Assembly (NCBI GenBank): GCA_035267815.1
Contig: DATFLK010000162.1
Span: 1-6,603 of the forward strand
Direction: 5' to 3'
Length of the DNA: 6,603 nucleotides
DNA from: DATFLK01 sp035267815
Lineage (GTDB): Bacteria > Pseudomonadota > Zetaproteobacteria > Mariprofundales > Mariprofundaceae
The notes below the pieces were generated by a model. That model was not told the origin of the DNA and made no database searches. It saw only the letters and a list, made by a program, of their open reading frames with translations. Shown in pieces: positions 1 to 5,013 of the stretch. Each line of letters opens with the position of its first letter. Position 1 is the first letter of the stretch. Both the position numbers and the translations under genes were made by a program.

Positions 1-68
1 CCGGCTTTGACTGCGATCCCGTCACGGGCGGCGATCGGCGTCCGGGCCGGTTTGCATGGAGCAGATAA
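1..68 (+). other. Possible 3' end of an upstream gene
   Basis: The frame beginning at base 3 is open from the window edge to a TAA at 66-68 and would encode about 21 residues ending in RFAWSR. A terminator-like hairpin starts 10 nt after this stop, which is where one would expect the end of an upstream transcript. Frame 1 is also open, to a TGA at 82-84, but that stop lies inside the hairpin, so frame 3 is the better guess. The fragment is too short to identify a family, and it could simply be non-coding. Confidence 0.25.
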
Positions 69-77
69 GCGGCCCCC

Positions 78-110
78 AAGTTGAAGCTGGCGCAGGGATT
101 CAACTTTTTT
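78..110 (+). terminator. Terminator-like hairpin in the glnA upstream region
   Basis: AAGTTGAA (78-85) pairs perfectly with TTCAACTT (99-106) around a 13-nt loop, and the T-run continues to 110, giving six consecutive T's at 105-110. The 8-bp stem is AT-rich and so weaker than the terminator after glnA. It may end an upstream transcript whose stop codon could be at 66-68. If glnA transcription starts upstream of it, it would instead lie in the glnA leader and could act as an attenuator. Only 34 nt separate it from the glnA start codon. Confidence 0.45.
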
Positions 111-131
111 GATGTGATTCGATATCGTAAA

Positions 132-136
132 AGGAG
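132..136 (+). promoter_or_regulatory. Ribosome binding site of glnA
   Basis: AGGAG within a purine-rich run (129-141) lies 8 nt before the ATG at 145. It is a near-perfect Shine-Dalgarno match at good spacing and settles the glnA start. Confidence 0.85.
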
Positions 137-144
137 AGAAGTAG

Positions 145-1560
145 ATGAGTGACGCGGTAAAGAAAGTATTTGATATGGTGAAAGAGAACGAGGTCGAGTT
201 TGTCGACATTCGTTTCACCGACACACGCGGTAAGTGGCAGCATGTCACATTCCCGATTTCCCAGATGAACGAGGATTCCTTCGAGGATGGTTTTGCTTTC
301 GACGGCTCCTCGGTGGCTGGCTGGTGCGATATTAACAACTCGGATATGGCGATCATTCCGGACCCCACCTCGGCCCAGATCGATCCCTTCTTCGAGGCCT
401 CCACGCTGGTGCTGGTTGGTTCCATCATCGATCCGACCACAGGTCAGGATTACAACCGCTGCCCGCGCAATGTCGCCAAGCGAGCGCTCGCTCACATGGC
501 TTCGACCGGCATCGGCGATACCGTCTATTTCGGTCCCGAGCTTGAGTTCTTCATCTTCGACGATGTCCGCTACCAGAACGAGATGGGTGGCTGCGGCTAC
601 GAGGTCGATTCCTCTGAGGCGGCCTGGAATTCGAGCAAGCGCTACGAGGAGGGCAACACCGGCCACCGTCCGAAGATAAAGGGTGGCTATTTCCCCGTGC
701 CGCCGGTCGATTCCCTGCACGAGATCCGTAACGACATGTCGCTGGTGATGGACGATCTCGGTATGGAGATGGAGTGCCATCACCATGAGGTGGCGACCGC
801 CGGCCAGTGCGAGCTTTCCATGCGCTTCGCTACGCTGATCACCGTGGCCGACAAGGCGCAGTGGTACAAGTATGTGGTGCACAACGTTGCCGATGCGCAT
901 GGCAAGACGGCGACCTTCATGCCGAAGCCCGTATTCAACGACAACGGCACCGGCATGCATACCCACCAGTCCATCTGGAAAAGCGACAAAAACATGTTCG
1001 CCGGCGACAAGTATGCCGGCCTGAGCCAGGAAGCGCTCTGGTATATCGGCGGTATCATCAAGCACGCCAAGGCGATCAACGCCTTCAGTAATGCCAGCAC
1101 CAACTCCTACAAGCGTCTGGTGCCGGGTTTTGAGGCACCGGTGATGCTGGCCTACTCCAACCGTAATCGTTCGGCCTCGATCCGTATTCCGATCGTGTCG
1201 TCCGACAAGGCCCGCCGTATCGAGGTGCGTTTCCCCGATCCGACGGCCAACCCGTACTTGGCCTTTACGGCCATGCTGATGGCGGGTCTGGACGGTATTG
1301 CCAACAAGATCGATCCAGGTGAGGCAGCCGACAAGAACCTGTACGACCTTCCGCCGGAGGAGGCTGCAGGCTTCCCGACGGTGGCCGGCTCCCTAGAGGA
1401 GGCGCTCGGCGCACTGGATGCCGACCGAGACTTCCTCAAGGCCGGCGGCGTCATGGACGATGATATGATCGACGCCTATATCGAGCTGAAAACGGAGGAG
1501 GTGAACCAGCTGAAGCTGCGTCCGCATCCGATTGAGTTCGAGCTCTACTACTCCGTCTGA
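145..1560 (+). CDS. glnA: Glutamine synthetase type I (GSI-beta, adenylylatable)
   Basis: This cytoplasmic, normally dodecameric enzyme makes glutamine from glutamate, ammonia and ATP and is the entry point of nitrogen assimilation. The 471 residues match the usual length (about 469 in E. coli), so it looks complete. Visible landmarks are the N-terminal beta-grasp region with FDGSSVAGW (52-60), the metal-binding strand GPELEFF (130-136), the ATP-binding signature starting KPVFNDNG with GTGMH (268-272), NRSASIRIP (341-349), and RRIEVRFPDPTANPY (357-371). KNLYDLPPEE (397-406) contains Y400, equivalent to the tyrosine adenylylated by GlnE in E. coli (Y397), so covalent control by GlnE and PII is expected; neither gene is in the window. 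GTGMH replaces the commoner GSGMH, a conservative change. The gene stands alone: a strong terminator follows, and no ntrBC or glnB lies next to it. Confidence 0.98.
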   Translation: MSDAVKKVFDMVKENEVEFVDIRFTDTRGKWQHVTFPISQMNEDSFEDGFAFDGSSVAGWCDINNSDMAIIPDPTSAQIDPFFEASTLVLVGSIIDPTTGQDYNRCPRNVAKRALAHMASTGIGDTVYFGPELEFFIFDDVRYQNEMGGCGYEVDSSEAAWNSSKRYEEGNTGHRPKIKGGYFPVPPVDSLHEIRNDMSLVMDDLGMEMECHHHEVATAGQCELSMRFATLITVADKAQWYKYVVHNVADAHGKTATFMPKPVFNDNGTGMHTHQSIWKSDKNMFAGDKYAGLSQEALWYIGGIIKHAKAINAFSNASTNSYKRLVPGFEAPVMLAYSNRNRSASIRIPIVSSDKARRIEVRFPDPTANPYLAFTAMLMAGLDGIANKIDPGEAADKNLYDLPPEEAAGFPTVAGSLEEALGALDADRDFLKAGGVMDDDMIDAYIELKTEEVNQLKLRPHPIEFELYYSV

Positions 1561-1576
1561 TTCGGAACTATCCGGG

Positions 1577-1609
1577 AAAAGGCCGCCTTTTCAGGCGGCC
1601 TTTTCTTTT
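1577..1609 (+). terminator. Intrinsic terminator of glnA
   Basis: AAAAGGCCGCC (1577-1587) pairs with GGCGGCCTTTT (1594-1604) around a six-base loop, TTTTCA, and the T-rich tail runs on to 1609. The stem begins 16 nt after the glnA stop. The GC core followed by T's is a textbook Rho-independent terminator. The A-run on the left arm pairs with the T-run, so it may also stop transcription coming from the right. Confidence 0.93.
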
Positions 1610-1696
1610 GTGGCGATAAAGTGCTAGTTTCCAAAAACAGTTCCTAATGGCTTTCCCATAGGTAAATTCAGGATTTTTTTAAATTGAGGTGCTTTT
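1610..1696 (+). promoter_or_regulatory. AT-rich intergenic region likely holding the pepA promoter; pepA RBS
   Basis: This 87-nt stretch is much more AT-rich than the surrounding genes and sits between a strong terminator and pepA, so the pepA promoter is probably here. I see only weak -10/-35 candidates: TGCTAGTTT near 1622-1630 resembles an extended -10, and TAAATT at 1663-1668 lies 16 nt after TTCCTA. I cannot choose between them. GAGGTG (1686-1691), with its GAGG core 7 nt before the ATG at 1697, is a good ribosome binding site. Confidence 0.5.
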
Positions 1697-3193
1697 ATGA
1701 TTGAGATTGCTGTCAAGGCGGGTAATGCACACAAGCAGCGTGATGATGCGGTCATTCTGCCGCTTCTTGCCGGACGCCGATTGACCGCTTCGGGGCAGGA
1801 ATTGCCTGCGGAGACGGGCAAGACATTGAAGGCTTATCTGAGAAAGTTTGACCATATGGGCGAGTTCGGTGATATCGGTATGCTTTATGATGTCGAAGGG
1901 ATGTTCACGCAGCGCCTCGTACTGGCCGGTGCAGGTGAAGAGAAGAAGCTGACGCTACAGCACCTGCGTCGTTTGGCATCCAAGGTCGCCCGTCACCTCA
2001 ACAAGAGCGGCGCCAAGCAGATCTCCTTCTATCTTCCCGAACTCAATGTGCGCGGCGCATCGCTGGCCGACAAGGTTCAGGCGGTGGCTGAAGGAATCTG
2101 GCTTGGCCTTTATGCCTTCGACAAGTATCAGAAGAGGGACGAAGAGAGTAAACGGGCACTGCGCAGCGTGACGTTGATGGTGCCTTCCCGGCGTGATCTT
2201 GAGGCGGCTGAGGCAGCGGTGGCTCGGGCCAGAGGCGTGGCTGCCGGCGTCAATTTCGCCCGCGACCTAGGCAATGAGCCGGGGAATGTCTGCACACCCG
2301 AGTTCCTGGGCGAGCAGGCAAAATCGCTGAAACACCGCAAGCTGAAAGTGACCGTTATGAACAAGGCTGAGATCGAGAAGGCCGGATTCAAGGGGCTTCT
2401 GGCTGTGAACCAAGGCTCATCCAAAGAGCCCCGCTTCATCGTGCTGCATTACCAGGGTGGCAGCAAAGAGGATGCACCGGTGGCACTGGTCGGCAAGGGT
2501 CTGACCTTCGATGCCGGCGGCATCTCCATTAAGCCGGCTGCGCAGATGGACGAGATGAAATTCGATATGTGCGGATCCGCCGCCGTATTGGGGATCTTCC
2601 GCACGGCGGTCGAGCTTGATCTGCCGGTCAATCTTCTCGGCGTGATTGCCTCTACCGAAAACCTGTTGGGCGCCTCCGCCTACAAGCCGGGCGATATCAT
2701 TACCTCCTACAAGGGGATCACCATCGAGGTGCTGAACACCGACGCCGAGGGACGCATCATTCTCGCCGATGCACTGGCTTATGCGGCTGAGCAGAAGCCG
2801 GCCGAGATCATCGACTTCGCCACACTGACCGGTGCGTGCGTGATCGCGCTGGGGTCGCAGGCGACTGGGCTTGTGGGTACAAACGAGGCTGGCATGAAGG
2901 CGCTGAGAGTTGCCGGTGATCACACCTATGACCGCGTCTGGCAGCTGCCGCTTTATGAGGAGTACCAGGAGCAGATCAAAAGCGAGATTGCTGATATCAA
3001 AAATGTCGGCGGACGTGAGGCTGGCACCATTACGGCCGCCTGCTTCCTCTCCCGGTTTGTCGACGAACTGCCGTGGATGCATCTCGATATCGCCGGCACG
3101 GCCTGGGATATGAAGGGGAGCGATCTGGCGGCCAAGGGGGCGACGGGTGCAGGCGTGCGCCTAGTGCTGGATTATCTGTCGCGCCGCGCCTGA
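1697..3193 (+). CDS. pepA: Leucyl aminopeptidase PepA (M17 family)
   Basis: This is a cytoplasmic, two-metal aminopeptidase that removes N-terminal residues, preferring leucine, from peptides; it normally forms hexamers. The 498 residues are close to the 503 of E. coli PepA. The variable N-terminal domain covers about 1-165 and the catalytic domain about 165-498. All active-site residues are present with a constant offset of three from E. coli: K267 and D272 in VGKGLTFDAGG, catalytic K279, D290, then D349, E351 and R353 in the family signature NTDAEGR. The enzyme should be active. In E. coli PepA also binds DNA, in Xer recombination at plasmid sites and in carAB regulation; whether this one does cannot be told from sequence. 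It is probably the first gene of the run leading to valS, and the next gene begins 15 nt after its stop. Confidence 0.97.
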   Translation: MIEIAVKAGNAHKQRDDAVILPLLAGRRLTASGQELPAETGKTLKAYLRKFDHMGEFGDIGMLYDVEGMFTQRLVLAGAGEEKKLTLQHLRRLASKVARHLNKSGAKQISFYLPELNVRGASLADKVQAVAEGIWLGLYAFDKYQKRDEESKRALRSVTLMVPSRRDLEAAEAAVARARGVAAGVNFARDLGNEPGNVCTPEFLGEQAKSLKHRKLKVTVMNKAEIEKAGFKGLLAVNQGSSKEPRFIVLHYQGGSKEDAPVALVGKGLTFDAGGISIKPAAQMDEMKFDMCGSAAVLGIFRTAVELDLPVNLLGVIASTENLLGASAYKPGDIITSYKGITIEVLNTDAEGRIILADALAYAAEQKPAEIIDFATLTGACVIALGSQATGLVGTNEAGMKALRVAGDHTYDRVWQLPLYEEYQEQIKSEIADIKNVGGREAGTITAACFLSRFVDELPWMHLDIAGTAWDMKGSDLAAKGATGAGVRLVLDYLSRRA

Positions 3194-3208
3194 GGACATC
3201 GTATCAGC

Positions 3209-3988
3209 ATGCCCGGTCGTCCGGCTGTAACAATGTGGAGATGGAGCGTTCTGTGGACGCTCCTTTTCCTTGCGGGGGTTGTCCCGATACTGCATTACAA
3301 CCACGCATGGTTTCTGTGGCTCAACGGCTTGCACGGTCGTCCCGGGGATGTCCTATTCGGTGTCGTTACCGGTCTGGGTGACGGTTTGGTAGTAGCGCTG
3401 CTCTGCTCCTGCGTCATGATGTGGCGCTTCCGCGCCGGGGTGGCCGGCATGCTGGCCTTCATCGTCTCCGGCCTGCTCGGCCAGTTGCTTAAACGCCTGT
3501 TTGATATGCCGCGCCCGGCTGCCGTGTTCGAGCATGTGCATGTGCTGGGGGAGAGGCTCTATTCGCACAGTTTCCCCTCCGGACATGCGACGTCGGACGG
3601 TGTCATGGTGCTCCTCTCCCTGTTATTGTGGGAAGGCAGGGGCTGGCGCGCCTGGCTTGGCGCCGCCCTTTTTATCTTGGCCGCCTATGGCCGCATCTAT
3701 GTCGGGGCCCATTTCCCGCTGGATGTATGGGTGGGGCTCTGGCTTGGTATGATCACCATGTGGTTCTGCTGGCGCTGGGTGCAGGCACGCCCGCAGCGTC
3801 CGTGGGAGCACTCCCCGTGGGTGTTCAGAATCGCCGGGCTTATTCTGCTTATCGAAGCGGCCGTGCTGGGGCTGGGATATGCCATCCAGCCGTCCACGGC
3901 GGCTATTCTCTGCCTGCTGTTGCCGTTGGGAGCACTGGCATGGCTGCTGCATCGCTGGAGGGATATTGGAAACCAGGGTCTACTTTGA
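3209..3988 (+). CDS. PAP2-family membrane phosphatase
   Basis: This is an integral membrane lipid-phosphate phosphatase of the PAP2 superfamily, which includes phosphatidic acid, phosphatidylglycerophosphate, undecaprenyl-pyrophosphate and lipid A phosphatases. The three catalytic motifs are present: K95-x6-R102-P103 (KRLFDMPRP), PSGH at 123-126 following SF, and R162...H168...D172 (GRIYVGAHFPLD). Motif three has G161 where most members have serine. There are six or so hydrophobic segments, near residues 12-30, 48-71, 78-94, 146-160, 169-187 and 206-247. The segment after motif three, with two extra hydrophobic stretches, is longer than in minimal members. The chosen ATG has GAGGA at 3192-3196, overlapping the pepA stop, at a rather long 12-nt spacing. 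A second ATG at 3233 has no visible ribosome binding site. The substrate cannot be assigned. The gene sits between pepA and holC, which are normally adjacent. Confidence 0.9.
   Translation: MPGRPAVTMWRWSVLWTLLFLAGVVPILHYNHAWFLWLNGLHGRPGDVLFGVVTGLGDGLVVALLCSCVMMWRFRAGVAGMLAFIVSGLLGQLLKRLFDMPRPAAVFEHVHVLGERLYSHSFPSGHATSDGVMVLLSLLLWEGRGWRAWLGAALFILAAYGRIYVGAHFPLDVWVGLWLGMITMWFCWRWVQARPQRPWEHSPWVFRIAGLILLIEAAVLGLGYAIQPSTAAILCLLLPLGALAWLLHRWRDIGNQGLL
3243..3267 (+). terminator. Terminator-like hairpin inside the start of the PAP2 gene
   Basis: GGAGCGT (3243-3249) pairs perfectly with ACGCTCC (3257-3263) across a 7-nt loop and is followed directly by TTTT (3264-3267), then CCTT. It lies 50 nt past the pepA stop and within codons 12-20 of the PAP2 gene. 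It could reduce transcription of the genes downstream of pepA. The U-run is short and broken by CC, and ribosomes translating the PAP2 start would tend to melt it, so termination may be partial or absent. Confidence 0.35.
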
Positions 3989-4397
3989 GCGGCTCGATGA
4001 GCCGGACCGCGTCGAGGGAATCGCCCGGTTGCTGTTAAGGCGCAACCGCCTGACGCCGCATGTGCTGATTCTCTGTCCGGATGCCACCTTCGCCGCCAGC
4101 CTCGACGAACGGCTCTGGACCATTCATCCCGAATCCTTCCTAGCACACGGTATGGCGGGTGCTGATGTCGAAGAGAATGCCGCACACCCGATCCTTCTGT
4201 CGATGGATATCTGCCGGGACAATGCGCCAGAGGTGTTGATCAACGGGGGGCTGGAGGTGCCGCCCGATCTGACCGGCTTTGCGACCGTGGTCGATTTCGT
4301 CGATGCTTGGGATGAGCCGCTGCTGACCGCTTCGCGCGAACGCTTCCGTACCTACCGTCAGCTCGGGATGGAGCCCCAGTATCTGGGCAAAAAGTAG
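3966..4397 (+). CDS. holC: DNA polymerase III subunit chi
   Basis: Chi is a small subunit of the replicative polymerase holoenzyme; with psi it links the clamp loader to single-strand binding protein. The predicted 143 residues match the family (147 in E. coli). Family features are RVYFERL near the N-terminus, LDERLW (46-51) followed by PESFLAH (55-61) and AG, then FATVVDFVD and the C-terminal SRERFRTYRQLG. The start is inferred: GGAGGG (3957-3962) precedes a TTG at 3966, and from there the protein begins where chi proteins usually do. No suitable ATG exists; an in-frame ATG at 3879 adds about 29 residues that do not resemble chi. With the TTG start the gene overlaps the PAP2 gene by 23 nt, suggesting translational coupling. 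Identity is firm; the start is less certain. Confidence 0.9.
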   Translation: METRVYFERLDEPDRVEGIARLLLRRNRLTPHVLILCPDATFAASLDERLWTIHPESFLAHGMAGADVEENAAHPILLSMDICRDNAPEVLINGGLEVPPDLTGFATVVDFVDAWDEPLLTASRERFRTYRQLGMEPQYLGKK

Positions 4398-4440
4398 GCT
4401 GGCCCTTTCCCTGCAGCCGAGCGTTGCGTAGTATGGTCCC

Positions 4441-4989
4441 ATGGCGGATGACGGACCCGAGATGGAGAAAGTTCTGGAAAACTTGGACCACCTTTTGAAC
4501 GAAGGCGAAGCCGGTTTTGATTCATCGGAACCCTTGGACGGGGAGGGTCGACAGCAGCAGACTGCCGATGCCGCTTCTCCGCGCCGTATGGTGTTGACCG
4601 AGGAGATGCTGGTCGAGGTGCCCGAAGAGGATGTTTCACCCGAGGCGCCGGGGGACTCGTCCGCCGGTTCCAGCGAGTCTCCGGAGGAGACACAGGCTGG
4701 GCAGGTTCCCCCCGTCGAGGGTGCCTCCGCAGAGGATGAGCCGGAGGAGGATGCCGGCACGGATCAGGGTGAATCGGAGTCGGCGGTTGAGACTCCATCG
4801 CCGGAGGCTACGATTCAGCAGGACGATCAGGCTCCCGAACAGACGCTCGACGTCGATGTGCTGTTCGGCGTGATGGAGCAGGTCTCCGCCGATATCACCG
4901 CGCGTATTGGCGAGGCGCTTCCGGGGATGATCGAGGAGGCCCTGAACCGGCACCTCTCGGGCCTGAAGAACGATCGCCACGACCATTAA
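4441..4989 (+). CDS. Acidic, partly disordered protein with PopZ-like architecture
   Basis: This 182-residue protein lies between holC and valS. It has four parts: an N-terminal amphipathic helix (MEKVLENLDHLLNE, 8-21); a short motif, RRMVLTEEMLVEV (48-60); a linker (61-134) with 23 Asp/Glu, ten prolines and no Lys or Arg; and a C-terminal helical segment (about 135-175) including ARIGEALPGMIEEALNRHL. There is no signal peptide or membrane segment, so it should be cytoplasmic. The plan matches the polar organiser PopZ (DUF2497): N-terminal partner-binding helix, acidic proline-rich linker, C-terminal oligomerisation helices. The MEKVLENL and LPGMIEEAL stretches resemble PopZ's MEEILASI and LPRIVETKV as I remember them. 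That is a weak match over short stretches, so the function is inference. An in-frame TAG at 4429-4431 limits the start to ATG 4441 or M8 at 4462; neither has a clear Shine-Dalgarno. The ORF itself is well supported by its position and composition. Confidence 0.75.
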   Translation: MADDGPEMEKVLENLDHLLNEGEAGFDSSEPLDGEGRQQQTADAASPRRMVLTEEMLVEVPEEDVSPEAPGDSSAGSSESPEETQAGQVPPVEGASAEDEPEEDAGTDQGESESAVETPSPEATIQQDDQAPEQTLDVDVLFGVMEQVSADITARIGEALPGMIEEALNRHLSGLKNDRHDH

Positions 4990-5001
4990 GTTGATACCTG
5001 T

Positions 5002-5007
5002 AAAGGA
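5002..5007 (+). promoter_or_regulatory. Ribosome binding site of valS
   Basis: AAAGGA lies 6 nt before the ATG at 5014 in the 24-nt gap after the acidic protein gene. It supports this start, after which the reading frame stays open to the window end. Confidence 0.7.
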
Positions 5008-5013
5008 CACTGC

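Noticed and set aside
99..128. Sigma70 promoter for glnA (TTCAAC, 18 nt, TATCGT)
   Set aside because: Both boxes are partial matches, and the start site would fall in the ribosome binding site, leaving no usable leader.
100..1065. 321-codon open frame on the - strand
   Set aside because: It lies almost entirely antisense to glnA and is a by-product of that gene's codon bias; the translation has no recognisable family features.
2417..3082. 221-codon open frame on the - strand
   Set aside because: It lies antisense to the conserved catalytic domain of pepA and has no family features.
3879..3965. Upstream ATG start for holC
   Set aside because: It would add about 29 Cys/Arg/Trp-rich residues unlike any chi N-terminus, has no good ribosome binding site at usual spacing, and would overlap the PAP2 gene by 110 nt.
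4397..4418. Small hairpin GGCTG/CAGCC after holC as a terminator
   Set aside because: It has only 5 bp with a 12-nt loop and no T-run, so it is not a credible terminator.
4140..4760. 206-codon open frame on the - strand across the holC/acidic gene junction
   Set aside because: It is low-complexity Ser/Gly-rich sequence produced by reading the acidic linker backwards, and it crosses two better-supported genes.
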